Assembly (NCBI GenBank): GCA_001312325.1
Contig: BBDJ01000011.1
Location: 73,878-137,877 of the forward strand
From: Lysinibacillus pakistanensis
Lineage (GTDB): Bacteria; Bacillota; Bacilli; Bacillales_A; Planococcaceae
Length of the DNA: 64,000 nucleotides
Direction of reading: 5' to 3'
Shown here: positions 52,800-63,899 of the stretch, piece after piece
Layout: each line of letters opens with the position of its first letter
How positions within the stretch are numbered: position 1 is the first letter of the stretch
Position numbers and translations under genes: made by a program
The notes under the pieces: generated by a model
The model's input: the letters and a program-made list of their open reading frames with translations, nothing else
Databases searched by the model: none
Told to the model about the DNA's origin: nothing

Positions 52800-52837
52800 A
52801 AAAAGGCGATTCTTCATATAAACGAATCGTCTTTTTG
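52800..52837 (+). terminator. Terminator before phosphoesterase gene
   Basis: AAGGCGATTC and GAATCGTCTT with a 12-nt loop, then TTTT. A possible promoter (TTGGCA..TATAAA) lies upstream, so it may act as a leader attenuator. Confidence 0.55.
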
Positions 52838-52860
52838 CTTTCGTAAGGAGATGTGAGAGA

Positions 52861-53615
52861 ATGATTTATATTGGATTATTGATTTTAATAGTCATCGTGT
52901 TCCTGCTCTATATGTGGAAGGTAGCACATGAAAACAATGTCTTACATCATCAATTGCCATTAAAGGGTAAACAGGAAAAAATTCGACTATTTTTTATATC
53001 AGATACACATTTACGCAAAATTAATCGCCGTATGATTGAACAATTAGATGACCAGTTTGATGCGGTAATAATTGGTGGAGATTTTGCTGATGGGCGTACA
53101 CCGATTAAACGTATTCATGATAATCTAAAATTACTAACCCCTTTAGGACCGACTTATTTTGTCTGGGGAAATAATGATAGAGAAGTAGGTGAGCAACGGC
53201 TACGTGATATATTACAGGAGCATGGTGTTCAAATTATTGCGAATGATGCTGTTCTTTTACCGAAAAAGAATCGTTTTTGGTTAAGTGCGATTGAAGACAC
53301 ATCTACAAAAAAATATAGCTTTGATAAAGCATTTGAGAAAGTTGATGAGAATGATTTAGTCGTATTTATTTCTCATAATCCTGGTGTTTTTGCGAGAGTA
53401 CGAGCAAAATTTAGAGCGGATTTAATGATTGGTGGGCATTTACATGGTGGGCAAATTAGAATTGGCCTTATGGTGCCCATCCAAATGGCTCTTATCGGGA
53501 GCGAGAAGGTGTCATGACGTTAGTGAGTAATGGCTATGGGACAACATTATTACCCTTAAGACTTGGTGCAAAACCGCAGTGTCATATTATTGACATTGAA
53601 ATTTCGGGTAAATAA
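52861..53615 (+). CDS. ypbG: Membrane-anchored metallophosphoesterase, YpbG type (frameshifted)
   Basis: About 251 residues: an N-terminal membrane helix (IGLLILIVIVFLLYMW), then a calcineurin-like domain with FFISDTHLRK, IIGGDFADG, WGNNDRE, FISHNPG and MIGGHLHGGQI, covering the two-metal site. One T is missing near 53468; repairing it gives GLYGAHPNGSYRERE and a normal end at 53615 (CHIIDIEISGK). AAGGAGATG upstream. Substrate unknown. Confidence 0.85.
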
Positions 53616-53721
53616 ACAACCAAATTCTGATAGAAGGCGTATAATGAGAATGGATCTAATTTTTATGTAAAAGAGAGGATTAGCACCTTTCGCTAATCGA
53701 ATTTGATAGGAGTGTCAAGAA

Positions 53722-54689
53722 ATGCAGCAAGCAGATGCCATAATTGTTGGAGGCGGACCATGTGGTTTAGCAGCAGCAATAGCTTTGCAAAATATTGGAC
53801 TACAGCCAATAGTGATTGAAAAGGGGAATATTGTAAATTCGATTTACAATTATCCTACACATCAAACCTTTTTTAGTACAAGTGAACGTCTAGCTATTGG
53901 AGATGTACCTTTTATTATTGAAGGACGCAAGCCAAAACGAAATCAAGCACTTGTGTATTATCGAGAAGTTGTGCGTTTGAAAAATATTCAGGTAAATCGC
54001 TTTGAAAAAGTAAATAGCGTGAAGAAAAAAAGATGCTTTATTTACAGTAACAACAGATAAAGAAGTATATGAAACGCCCTATGTCGTGATAGCAACTGGC
54101 TATTATGACCATCCGAATTATTTAAAGATAAAGGGAGAACAATTACCGAAAGTCTTCCATTATTTTAAAGAAGGACATGAATTTTTTGATACAGATGTAT
54201 TAGTGATTGGTGGAAAAAAATTCAGCGGTGGATGCAGCGCTTGAGCTAAATAAAGCTGGTGCTCGAGTGACGGTAGTTTATCGTGGCAATGAGTATTCAC
54301 CTAGCATCAAACCATGGGTATTACCAGAATTTGATGGAGTAGTAAGAAATGGAGAAGTGAAGATGCACTTCAATACAAATGTGCTAGAAATTCGTGAGCA
54401 TGAGGTTATTTTAGAGATAGATGGTCAAGAAGAAGTTTTACAAAATGATTTTGTATTTGCAATGACTGGCTACCATCCAGATCATTCGTTTATTCGTGCT
54501 ATGGGTGTAACTATTGATGATGAAACGGGGCGTCCTTTTATTACACCAGAGACGATGGAGACGAATATAGAGGGATTGTTTATTGCTGGTGTGATTGCAG
54601 CAGGAAATAATGCCAATGAGATCTTTATCGAGAATGGCCGCTTCCATGGCGATTGTATTGCACAAACTATTGCTAAAAGAACGAAATAA
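53722..54689 (+). CDS. ypdA: Bacillithiol disulfide reductase YpdA (frameshifted)
   Basis: An FAD/NAD(P)-dependent reductase of bacillithiol disulfide (Bdr). The FAD site reads IIVGGGPCGLAAAIAL with the conserved Cys14-type cysteine, the second dinucleotide site VLVIGGKNSAVDAALEL, and the C terminus LFIAGVIAAGNNANEIFIENG. Extra A bases near 54030 and 54218 split the frame; the repaired length is about 322 residues, as in B. subtilis. Ribosome binding site AGGAGTG. A GATTAGC-GCTAATC hairpin lies in the leader. Confidence 0.9.
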
Positions 54690-54692
54690 ATG

Positions 54693-54730
54693 AAAGCTGT
54701 ATAGGCATGTGGCTTATACAGCTTTTTTTT
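54693..54730 (+). terminator. Terminator after ypdA
   Basis: AAAGCTGTATA and TATACAGCTTT followed by further T (eight in all). Confidence 0.85.
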
Positions 54731-54779
54731 AAATAAATGAAGGTGAAAGCAACGTGAAAAATGATTGGAGGGTGTGCAT

Positions 54780-55343
54780 TTGAGTGGGGTGTACTGGCTC
54801 TTAAGTTATATAATAGGAAACTTTATGACGGCTTTTTTTCGTTGGAAAAGCATATGGGATTAACCTTCAAGAAGAAAGAAGTAAAAACTTAGGAGCCCGT
54901 AATGCAGGGAGTGTAATTGGCAAAGCTGCATTCGTATGGACATTTTTTTGGCGACTCGCTGAAGGGTGTAGCAGTCGTTCTTTTGGGACGTTTATGGCAC
55001 CTTGAAGAGTGGGTAATAAATGTGGGAGCGACCTGTGTTATTTTTGGTCATTTATTCCCTGTTTGGTTGAAATTTAACGGTGGAAAAGGCGTAGCTACTT
55101 TTATTGGAGTTGGTCTTGCCCTTTCAACAGGTCTATTTTTTTTGGATGATTTTAGGAAGCGCACTTGTGTTTGGTCTTACTAGAAGTCTTACTCTTGGTA
55201 TGGTTGGGGGCTTTGTTTTATATAGTATGGCTATTGTCCAAACGGGAAATTTTCAACAATACGTACCGATATTCATAGCGATGCTTTGTATGCTAATCAA
55301 GCATATGCCAAATATCAAGGAATCATTAGAAAAAGGGAAGTGA
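54780..55343 (+). CDS. PlsY-like acyl-phosphate:glycerol-3-phosphate acyltransferase paralogue (frameshifted)
   Basis: About 187 residues, five membrane helices. TTG start at 54780 with GGAGGGTG 6 bp upstream. Motif 1 reads [10 protein letters not shown] (PlsY: GSGNxGATN), the acyl-phosphate loop [20 protein letters not shown] is intact. Three one-T extras (54837-54843, 54941-54947, 55135-55142) break the frame. PlsY moves an acyl group from acyl-phosphate to glycerol-3-phosphate. The changed motif 1 and its partner gene suggest another acceptor. Coupled to the GNAT-aminotransferase gene 4 bp downstream. Confidence 0.75.
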
Positions 55344-55347
55344 CAAG

Positions 55348-56890
55348 ATGTACTGGTGCAAAATAGCGCAAACTGAAAAAGAGTTTGAAGCGATTGCTCG
55401 TTTGAATTATGAAACCTTTGTGGAGGAAATTCCACAGCATGAGCCTAATCATGCAAAAAAAGAAGGTCGATCGCTTTCATCAGGAAAATACATATCTCGT
55501 TGTCTATAAAGGAATTGAATTAATTGGAATGATAGCCTTTCGAGATCAGCGACCATTTTCCATTGATGAAAAGATTGGAAAGGTGGAACAATATTTATCA
55601 CAAGAACAATGTGCCAAGCTTTGCGAAATTCGTTTACTTGCTGTAAAGAAGGCTTATCGAACAGGGCGAGTTCTTTTAAGATTATCACAAGCATTGAATG
55701 CCTTTGCCTATGAAAAGGGGTATACGGCAGCTGTCATTTCTGGCACAACTCGTGAAGAGAAGCTTTATAAGCAAATAGGATTCAAGCAATTTGCACCTGC
55801 TATCGGTACGAAGGATGCTATGTTTTTGCCAATGTTATTAACTAGACAGCAATTTGAACAGTCCTTCCAGCATAGACTTGTAACAGGAGGTCATACATTT
55901 TATCCAGGTCCAGTAAAGCAGAAGGTGTCGATAGAATATACAGATTTATCCCATCGTACTGCTACATTTGGATCTCTTTATGGACGTGTGACTTCTAAGC
56001 TACTGCAACTATCGGAGGCTCACCATGTTGCCCTTGTTGTTGGGACTGGTACGTTAGCGAATGAAGTAATGCTTGGTCAAATAAAGGCACAGCAAGTAGG
56101 ACGAGGAATTATTTTAACGAATGGAGAATTTGGGGAACGTTTACGCAAGCAGGCAGAGCGTTGGGCATTGGATTTTGATGTTGTAGAGCAGAGATGGGGG
56201 CAAGCTTTTGATTTTGTGAGTATAGATACAATGCTACAAAAGGGAAGTTATCAGTGGTTACTTGCTGTGCATGGTGAAACCTCAACAGGCACTTGTAATA
56301 ACTTAGAGCAGCTTGTGCAGCTCACAAAACGCTACAATATGAAGCTCTGCGTTGATTGTATTAGCACTTTTGGCGCATTGCCATTCTCTTTAAAGGATTG
56401 TTATCTAGCAACAGCTGTGAGTGGTAAGGCAATAGGTGCATTAAGCGGTCTAGCATTTGTCTTTTCACAAAAGCTTGCGAAACCATCAACTTCAATACCA
56501 GCCTATATGGATTTAGCGAACTATCAGCAAGGAGCCATTCCATTCACATTACCTGCAAGCCTGGTTAGAAATGTTGAGGTCGCACTTCAGGCATATCCAG
56601 CACGCTATGAACTGCTACAGCAGCGCTTTGATACTCTACTGCAGCTACCGTTCATGCATTATAAACTATTAACAACCTATTATCCAATGCTCATTACGTT
56701 AAAATGTCCAAAGGCTCTGTCTCAATTACATACGGATTTAACATTAAATCAACTATTTGTCCATGGAGACAGCCGTTATTTACGTGAAAATAATTTTATT
56801 CAGCTATCAGTAATACAACCAGATTTTGAACAAGCTATTATTCGTCTCCAAGAGATTTTGTGCTATTATCAACAGGTTGTTGAAGCATAG
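55348..56890 (+). CDS. GNAT acyltransferase fused to class V aminotransferase (frameshifted)
   Basis: About 513 residues in two domains. Residues 1-165 are a GNAT-like fold reminiscent of N-acyl amino acid or homoserine-lactone synthases (RLNYETFVEEIPQHEPN, EIRLLAVKKAYRTGRVLLRL). Residues 180-510 are a fold-type I PLP enzyme of the class V, 2-aminoethylphosphonate/alanine-glyoxylate type (TYPGPVKQKV-like FYPGPVKQ, HGETSTGT, CVDCISTFGALPF, and the Schiff-base lysine in SGKAIGALSGLAF). One extra A near 55459 breaks the frame. I know no characterised protein with this pairing. It follows the PlsY-like gene by 4 bp. Confidence 0.75.
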
Positions 56891-56894
56891 GATG

Positions 56895-57888
56895 CTAGGA
56901 GAAGGGAATACATTGTTTTACATGAAAAAAATCCTTTAAATGAAGAGGAGTGCCTGATTTATTGAGCCCTATTAATAATTTTAATCGTGCCTTTTGGCCA
57001 TTAATACCAGTGGCAAATATTGCACCTAGGTCTTCCAGCATTTTGCCGCCGCCTACATAGCCATAGACACCTTCTGCAATACCGTTAAAACAACGGGAAA
57101 CGAGTACAACAGGAATACCACGTTCTATTAAACTCTCAATTCCCTTTACAACGGTTGGGGGTACATTGCCCTGTCCAAGTCCTTCTAATACTACGCCATC
57201 ATATTTACATGCGAGGACAACATCAAGTAAATCGACTTCCATGCCTGCATAGACTTTCAGCATGGCCACTCGTTTTGATAATCCTTTTATGTCAACATAT
57301 TGCCGGCGGATAGGAGCGTGATGAAATAATATTCTTGATTTTGTAATAAGTCCGATGGGTCCATACTGAGGAGATTGGAAGGTGTTGACTGAACTAGTGC
57401 TTGTCTTTGTTGTATTGACAGCAAGGTGGACCTCGTCATTCATGACAACAAGCACACCTTTTTCACGGGCTTCTTCATCTACCGCAACACGAACCGCCTC
57501 CATTAAATTATATATACCATCTGCTCCAAGTTCATTAGAGGAGCGCATTGCACCCGTTAAAACAATAGGAATTGATAAATCCGTTGTTAGCTCTAAAAAA
57601 TAAGCTGTTTCCTCTAATGTATCTGTTCCATGAGTAATAACAACGCCGTCAATTTTTTCCTCTGAAACTTTATCAATTATTAGATTGCGTAACATTAGCA
57701 TTTCTTTTGGTGTGATATGTGGTGATGGAAGGTTAAAGGCTTCCATTTCAATAATAGATGCTAATGAGTCGAGCTTGCTACTTTCTTGCATAAGAGGATT
57801 TTCCTCATTCGGCATAACAGCACCTTCGTCACTCATAGCCATAGAAATTGTGCCACCTGTATGAATTAATAAAATTGTTTTTTTTCAT
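56895..57888 (-). CDS. ansA: Type I L-asparaginase (frameshifted at start)
   Basis: About 330 residues. The ATG at 57888 (AAGGAGC upstream) gives MKKTILLIHTGGTISM once one A is removed from the run near 57880. Both catalytic threonine motifs are visible: HTGGTIS and VITHGTDTLEETAYF, plus TGAMRSSNELGADG. No signal peptide, so a cytoplasmic enzyme turning asparagine into aspartate and ammonia. Convergent with the fusion gene, 4 bp between stops. The 313-bp gap to prsW holds promoters and one hairpin. Confidence 0.88.
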
Positions 57889-58067
57889 AAAAATAATAGC
57901 TCCTTTTAAAAAAATTTTGTCATTACATGGTATAATAATAGCAGTTTAACTTTAGTTAAAAGCTATTTTTTTGTCGAAAATGAAAGGTTAATGTCGTAGG
58001 TATTTTTCATCTGAGATTTACAAATATATTTTCTCAATAAAAGGTACTTACAGACATATAAAGATTA

Positions 58068-58115
58068 ACATCCTGTATCAGGGCTATGTGCTGTCCCAAA
58101 GCCTTAAAAGGATGT
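58068..58115 (+). other. Structured leader upstream of prsW
   Basis: ACATCCT and AGGATGT enclose an inner stem (GGCT with AGCC, or GGG with CCC), about 85 bp before the prsW start. It does not match a riboswitch I recognise. Confidence 0.35.
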
Positions 58116-58201
58116 CATGCTTTATTAAATTATGCTAACATAATTTTAAAACTGAACACAATTATGTCAATGCGAAATTGATGTTGAAAGGAGCCGGCAA
58201 C

Positions 58202-58882
58202 ATGATCATTTTATTATCAGCTGCCATTGCTCCCGGTCTAGCGCTTTTTAGTTATTTCTATTTGCGCAATCAGATGGCAACGGAGCCAAGAAAAACCTTA
58301 CTTCAAACGTTTTTGTATGGTGCATTTTTAACATTTCCTATCTTGTTTTTACAATATGTCTTAACAGAGGAAGGGGTTTTTCAATATCTTTATCTACAGG
58401 ATGTTATATTTTCTAGTGTAGTTGAAGAATTTTTTTAAATGGTTTGTGCTTTTAATTGCAATCTATAATCATGTTGAATTTGATGATCCCTATGATGGCA
58501 TACTGTATGGTGCAAGTGTATCTCTTGCTTTGCCACGGTTGAAAATATATTATATTTATTTTCATTCGGTTTAGATACAGCATTTATGCGAGCTTTATTA
58601 CCTGTATCAAGTCATGCCTTGTTTGGTGTTGTAATGGGCTATTATTATGGACGTGCCAAGTTTTCGAAGCTTGCAAAGACGAATGAAATGATTGCTATGG
58701 CGCTTTGTGCACCGGTAGTATTACACATTTTATATAATACAATTTTATCATTTAAAGGCTACTGGGTATATTTAATGATACCGTTTATGCTATTTTTATG
58801 GTGGTTTGGACTAAGAAAAGTAAAACTCGCTCACTATCACCTTGTGCAACACTTGCATATGCATAAAAAATATAAAGCGTAG
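58202..58882 (+). CDS. prsW: Intramembrane protease PrsW (frameshifted)
   Basis: About 226 residues, eight hydrophobic segments. Start at 58202 with AAAGGAGC 8 bp upstream. One extra T near 58436 and one missing G near 58530 break the frame. The repaired sequence has the conserved VVEEFFKW and FATVENILY acid residues and a conserved His in SSHALFG. In B. subtilis PrsW makes the first cut in anti-sigma-W RsiW. It lies beside sleB as in B. subtilis. Confidence 0.88.
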
Positions 58883-58912
58883 AAATCAATAAAAGATTTC
58901 TGCGCTTTTCTA
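58876..58912 (+). terminator. Terminator after prsW
   Basis: GCG.AGAAATC and GATTTCT.GCGC with a 7-nt loop, then TTTTCTATTTTTTT. Confidence 0.85.
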
Positions 58913-58922
58913 TTTTTTTAAA

Positions 58923-58952
58923 TGTATAAATTGAGTCGTTTGTTTCAAGCTA
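58923..58952 (+). promoter_or_regulatory. Candidate sigma-G promoter for sleB-ypeB
   Basis: TGTATA and CAAGCTA with 17 bp between fit the sigma-G pattern (TGMATA, CATnnTA) in all but one -10 base, as expected for a forespore-expressed germination operon. Confidence 0.45.
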
Positions 58953-58974
58953 TGAAAAAAAAGGAGTGATAATC

Positions 58975-59799
58975 ATGCGTTTAATAAGCATAGTTTTTGC
59001 CTTGGTATTAGCGATCAGTATATTTACGATTCCGCAAAATGACGCGATAGCATTTACTGAGCAGCAGATTACCCGTGGTGCTTATGGAGATGACGTCATT
59101 GAGTTGCAAGCAAGGCTACAATACTTAGGATTTTATAAAAGTAAAATTGATGGAAAATTTGGTTATAACACATATTGGGCTTTGCGAAATTTTCAAGAAA
59201 AATATGGCTTACCAGTGGATGGAATAGCTGGCACTAAAACGAAAAAAAACATTGTCTGGATATTCTGATTACGACGAAGGATGGTAAAAGCCCAATTAAA
59301 TGCAGGAAATCAATTTACCTATTATGGCGGCATACCACTGGAACAGCAGGTTAAGAATACTACTGGCAGTAGTGGCGGTGGTGGCGGTAAAAGCAGTGGT
59401 AGCAGTAATAATAATGGGACTAAAACACAAGTTCCTCCAAAGTATACAGAGAGAGATTTACAGCTAATTGCGAATGCAGTTTATGGTGAAGCAAGGGGAG
59501 AGCCTTATGAGGGACAGGTAGCAGTAGCAGCCGTTATTTTAAATCGTTTGGAGAGTCCTGATTTTCCAAATACAATTTCTGGTATTATATTCCAACCTTT
59601 AGCGTTTACAGCAGTTGCGGATGGACAAATTTGGCTTGAGCCAAACCAGCGAGCAAAAGAGGCAGTCATTGATGCTATGAATGGCTGGGACCCTTCAGAA
59701 AATGCACTTTATTATTTTAACCCGAAAACAGCTACAAGTAAGTGGATTTGGTCACGACCTCAAATTAAACAAATTGGAGAACATATTTTCTGTTCATAG
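58975..59799 (+). CDS. sleB: Spore cortex-lytic enzyme SleB (frameshifted)
   Basis: A lytic transglycosylase stored in the spore and used at germination. Signal peptide (residues 1-28), peptidoglycan-binding domain (TRGAYGDDVIELQARLQYLG), low-complexity Gly/Ser linker, then the hydrolase domain with VYGEARGEPYEGQVAVAAVI carrying the catalytic Glu. Frame breaks in the A-run near 59247 and near 59288 (one G missing). Start 58975 follows AAGGAGTG. 15 bp before ypeB. Confidence 0.92.
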
Positions 59800-59814
59800 A
59801 AAGGAGGAAAATAA

Positions 59815-61098
59815 ATGAGAACCATGCTTGCTATACTTACAGCAGCCGTTATTGGCTTAGGTGCTTACAGCATACATTTACATGGTGAAAAGGCAAGCTT
59901 ACAACGTACCGTGCTTGCCCAGTATACAGATAAATTAACGGATGCTTCTGAGAAATTATCGCATTTACAACGAGCGGTTTCACAATCATTACTGTTTCAG
60001 AATGACCAAGCTATTCACAATGAATTAGATTCCGTTTGGCGATTAAGCTCCGATGTTCGATCGTCCATATCAAATATTCCAATTGGACAGGAACTTTCTA
60101 ATCAATGGCTAAGTTACCTAGGGCGTCTAGGAGATGAAGCAAAGAAAACAGCTAAAACGGGAGATTACCAAGCGTGGCGTGAAAAAATGCCACAAATCTC
60201 TACAAATTTACAATCACTCTCGGATGAATGGTCAGCGGCAACAGTCGATTTTTATAAAAATAACGGTAAAATGGATGTCTGGCTGAGACAAGTAGATCAA
60301 AAAAATCCAAATACAACATTTGATAATGTTCAAAAGACTCTGAAGGACTACAGTGAAAAGGATTTCCCACTGACATTAAGTGAATCCGATTGGCAGAAAA
60401 AAATCGAGCTAAAAGCATTACAGGATTCGGTTATAACGGAAAAAGAGGCATTAGAAAAAGTGAAGAATATGTTCCCTATCATTAAGGATGCCACATTTAC
60501 AGTGACGAGAAGCAGTGATACAGCACCATATCCGTTTTATCATATCCAATTCCATCAAGGTATTCGTCTAGGATATGTGGATCTTACCGAAAAGGGTGGA
60601 CATTTATTATCCTATTTAGTTGAGCGACCTGTAGATGAAGCAAGGCTTTCACAAGAAGAGATAATGAAAAAGGCTGAGGAACATTTAAAACGACTTGGTA
60701 TAAATGATGTGGCATTTGTAGAATCTCGTGAAAACCATCAAGCATGGCATGTCACATTTGCACGTGTACACCCTGGCGATAAGGCAATCATTTATGCAGA
60801 TGGTATTCAGTTAAAGCTAGCGAAGGATACTGGAGAATTGCTTGGCGCAAATGCAATGGAATATATACAGGAAGAGACAATTAAACAACAAACTGCAAAA
60901 CCAATTGACTGGAAACTTTCTTTGACAAGGATGTTAAAGTGGAGGAAGTAAAAAAATATTTATACAGATAACGGTCAATATGAACAGCGTCTTTGTTATG
61001 AAGTGATTGCGGTAAGAGATGGTCAATCACCTGAAACCTTTAGGATTGTCATTGATGCTGAAAATCACAATGTTTTAAAGGTGGAATATTTAACTTAA
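59815..61098 (+). CDS. ypeB: Germination protein YpeB (frameshifted near end)
   Basis: About 428 residues; needed for SleB location and stability in the spore. N-terminal membrane segment (LAILTAAVIGLGAYSI), a helical region, and PepSY-like C-terminal repeats (ITEKEALEKVKNMFP, SQEEIMKKAEEHLKRLG). The frame shifts near 60918 and in the A-run near 60951; the end then reads YTDNGQYEQRLCYEVIAV and stops at 61098. AAAGGAGG upstream. Forms an operon with sleB. Confidence 0.9.
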
Positions 61099-61183
61099 TC
61101 CAAGAAAAAAACTACCAGTTCATATAGCCAAAATGAGCATCTCATGCGATAATGAAATTATATTTTTGTTCGGGGAGATGCTC

Positions 61184-61843
61184 ATGGAAATAAAAATTGG
61201 TACACTTTTACAACTTGAACCTACTTATACAGAGCGTGTTGAAAAATTCCGCTGTAAAGTTGTAGAACAAAAAGATAATATTCTTTATATTGATTATCCA
61301 ATAAATATTGCAACAAAGAAAACAGCATTTTTAATAGATGGCTCTGAATTTAGAGCAACTTTTCGCACCGAAGACAAACAATCCTTTGCTTTTAATACAG
61401 AAGTGATTGGGCGTAAAGCTGGCAACATACCAATGATTATGTTGCATTGTCCAAAGGCAGAAGAATTTATCAAAATTCAACGTCGTGAGTATGTACGTGT
61501 GGAAACGCCTGTAGATGTGGCAATACAGTTTAAGGATTATAAATATCAGCTTGTAACAACAGACATTAGTGCTGGTGGTTTAGCAGTTATGTTAAAAGGT
61601 GAAGTGGCTTTCAAAGATGATGATGAGGTGAAGCTCACAATCGTATTACCATACGCCAATGGGGATGTAAAATACGTCATTACCGAAGCAACTATTGTGC
61701 GAATTTTTGAAAAAGATGACAAAACTATGGCAACAATTCGCTTAATTGATACAGATGATGTCGATCAGCAGCATATTGTACGTTTCTGTTTTGAGCGTCA
61801 ACTGGTTAATCGACGTAAAGAATTAAACCCCTTTGACCTTTGA
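61184..61843 (+). CDS. ypfA: PilZ-domain c-di-GMP receptor YpfA/DgrA
   Basis: 219 residues with intact frame. YcgR-type N-terminal domain, then a PilZ domain with the c-di-GMP motifs RREYVRVE (RxxxR) and DISAGGLAV (DxSxxG). ATG 61184 follows GGGGAG; an ATG two codons earlier is the alternative. Slows flagellar motility when c-di-GMP is high. Same place as in B. subtilis, between ypeB and cmk. Confidence 0.88.
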   Translation: MEIKIGTLLQLEPTYTERVEKFRCKVVEQKDNILYIDYPINIATKKTAFLIDGSEFRATFRTEDKQSFAFNTEVIGRKAGNIPMIMLHCPKAEEFIKIQRREYVRVETPVDVAIQFKDYKYQLVTTDISAGGLAVMLKGEVAFKDDDEVKLTIVLPYANGDVKYVITEATIVRIFEKDDKTMATIRLIDTDDVDQQHIVRFCFERQLVNRRKELNPFDL

Positions 61844-61902
61844 AATGTGAGTGACAAACGTTGTGAAATTTTAGTGGCATATTAATTGTCACGATTAAGA
61901 AA

Positions 61903-61930
61903 AGCCCTCTGCGCGTTAGAGGGTTTTTTT
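61903..61930 (+). terminator. Terminator before cmk
   Basis: CCCTCT and AGAGGG with a 7-nt loop followed by seven T. Confidence 0.85.
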
Positions 61931-61975
61931 ATCTTTATATGTTACAATATGGTGTGATAGAAAGTAGGGGAAATG

Positions 61976-62650
61976 ATGAAAAACATTCAAATTGCGATTG
62001 ATGGCCCTGCTGGTGCAGGAAAAAGTACAATCGCTAAAATAGTTGCAGAAACTCTTGGATTTACTTATATCGATACAGGTGCTATGTATCGTGCAGTTAC
62101 GTATAAAGCCATGCAACAGAACATACATTTAGATGATGAAACAAAATTAGCAGAAATGCTGGCAGCAAGCACAATCGAATTAAAGCCATCTCCGAAAGGG
62201 CAGCTGGTCTTTTTGGATGGTAATAATGTTTCAGCGGAAATCCGATCAAATGAGGTAACTTCCTCTGTGTCACAAGTAGCCGCTCATGCAAAGGTTCGAG
62301 AACTGCTAGTAGCACAGCAGCAAAAGCTTGCGGCTAATGGTGGCGTTGTAATGGATGGGCGTGATATTGCGACACATGTGTTAAAAAAAATGCCGAATTA
62401 AAAATCTTTATGTCTGCTACAGTAGAGGAGCGAGCAAGACGCCGTTTAATTGACAATCAAAAACGAGGAATAGAGTCTTCCATTGAAAAGCTTCAGGAAG
62501 AAATTGCTCTGCGCGACAAAATGGATAGTGAACGGGAAGCATCTCCACTTATTCAAGCAGAGGATGCTATATTTTTAGATACGACATCATTGTCCATTGA
62601 TGATGCAGCACAAGCTATTTTAAGATTAGCGCAAGAAAAAAATGGTATAA
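61976..62650 (+). CDS. cmk: Cytidylate kinase Cmk (frameshifted)
   Basis: About 224 residues; phosphorylates CMP and dCMP. P-loop [36 protein letters not shown], and the LID region ERARRRLIDNQ. Frame shift in the A-run at 62384-62391. Removing one A at 62635-62641 ends the protein at LAQEKMV (stop 62650), the usual Cmk length; the frame that runs on to 62769 is an artefact. ATG 61976 has better spacing to GGGGAA than ATG 61973. Confidence 0.9.
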
Positions 62651-62694
62651 ATCCTAAAATTTCAGACATTTTTTTGAATTTAAAGGATTTATTT

Positions 62695-62723
62695 TTGTCT
62701 TTGTCTTCAATATCGAATAAAAT
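62695..62723 (+). promoter_or_regulatory. Sigma-A promoter for ypfD
   Basis: TTGTCT and TAAAAT with a 17-bp spacer, 30 bp before the ypfD start and outside the corrected cmk gene. Confidence 0.6.
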
Positions 62724-62753
62724 AGTAAGGGAAGATGCGAAGGAGGGTTACAT

Positions 62754-63890
62754 ATGTCTGAAGAAATGAACTATGCAGAACAAACGTTTAACGAAGGTGA
62801 TATCGTCAAAGGTATTGCTGAGCAGGTTGATGAAAAAGCGGTAACTGTTTCAATTCCAGGAGCACCGTTTGATGGTATCGTACCAATCAGTGAATTATCA
62901 AGCTTACACATTGAAAAAGCGTCTGATGTTATCTCTGCTGGAGATGAATTAGAGTTGATGATCACAAAGGTTGAAGAAGAGAACTATGTCTTATCAAAAC
63001 GTAAAGTAGATGCTTTAAAAGCATGGGATACACTTGAGCAACAATTCGCCGCTGAAGAAGTATTCGAAGCGGAAGTTAAAGATATTGTTAAAGGTGGTCT
63101 TGTCGTAGATTTAGGTGTACGTGGCTTCGTACCAGCTTCACTTGTAGAAGACTACTTTGTCGACGATTTTGAAGGCTATAAAGGCAAGTTACTAAGCTTT
63201 AAAATTGTCGAGCTGGATAAGGAAAAAAATCGTTTGATTTTATCACACCGTGCTGTAGTGGAAGCAGAAAAAGCTTCGCAAAAGAAACAAGTCATTAACG
63301 AAATTCAAGCAGGCGATGTATTAAACGGAAAAGTTCAACGAATTGCATCATTTGGAGCATTCATTGACCTTGGAGGTATTGATGGCCTTGTGCATATTTC
63401 ACAAGTATCGCATGAGCATGTAAGTGATGTGAGTGAGGTTTTATCAGAGGGACAAGAAGTAACGGTAAAGGTACTTTCTGTTGATCCGGAAAATGAGCGT
63501 ATTTCGCTATCCATTAAGGAAACGCTGCCTGGACCTTGGTCGAATATCGAGGAGCGTGCAGCTAAAGGAACGGTATTAGATGGTAAAGTAAAACGCCTAA
63601 CATCATTTGGTGCGTTTGTGGAGGTTTTCCCAGGCGTAGAAGGGTTAGTGCATATTTCGCAAATCGCCCATAAGCATATTAATACACCACATGAAGCCTT
63701 AAAGGAAGGACAAGAGGTACAAGTAAAAGTGCTTGACGTCAATGGTGAGGAAGGTCGCCTAGCTCTAAGCATTAAAGATTTACTTGAAAATCCTGAGGCA
63801 GAAGAAGTAATCGACTATGAATTACCAGAAGAAAACACAGGCTTCTCTTTCGGTGATGTCATTGGTGATAAATTAAAGAACTTTAAATAA
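62754..63890 (+). CDS. ypfD: S1-domain RNA-binding protein YpfD (RpsA-like)
   Basis: 378 residues, intact frame. Four S1 domains: VKGIAEQVDEKAVTVSI, FEAEVKDIVKGGLVVDLG, LNGKVQRIASFGAFIDLGG and LDGKVKRLTSFGAFVEV; the last two are the best conserved, ending GLVHISQ. Six-domain RpsA of Gram-negatives is shortened to four in Firmicutes and is not essential there. AGGAGGG upstream. Lies behind cmk as in B. subtilis. Confidence 0.93.
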   Translation: MSEEMNYAEQTFNEGDIVKGIAEQVDEKAVTVSIPGAPFDGIVPISELSSLHIEKASDVISAGDELELMITKVEEENYVLSKRKVDALKAWDTLEQQFAAEEVFEAEVKDIVKGGLVVDLGVRGFVPASLVEDYFVDDFEGYKGKLLSFKIVELDKEKNRLILSHRAVVEAEKASQKKQVINEIQAGDVLNGKVQRIASFGAFIDLGGIDGLVHISQVSHEHVSDVSEVLSEGQEVTVKVLSVDPENERISLSIKETLPGPWSNIEERAAKGTVLDGKVKRLTSFGAFVEVFPGVEGLVHISQIAHKHINTPHEALKEGQEVQVKVLDVNGEEGRLALSIKDLLENPEAEEVIDYELPEENTGFSFGDVIGDKLKNFK

Positions 63891-63899
63891 ACGAGTCGA

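Noticed and set aside
62651..62769. C-terminal extension of cmk
   Set aside because: It exists only because of one extra A near 62640; the corrected frame stops at 62650 and a promoter occupies the region.
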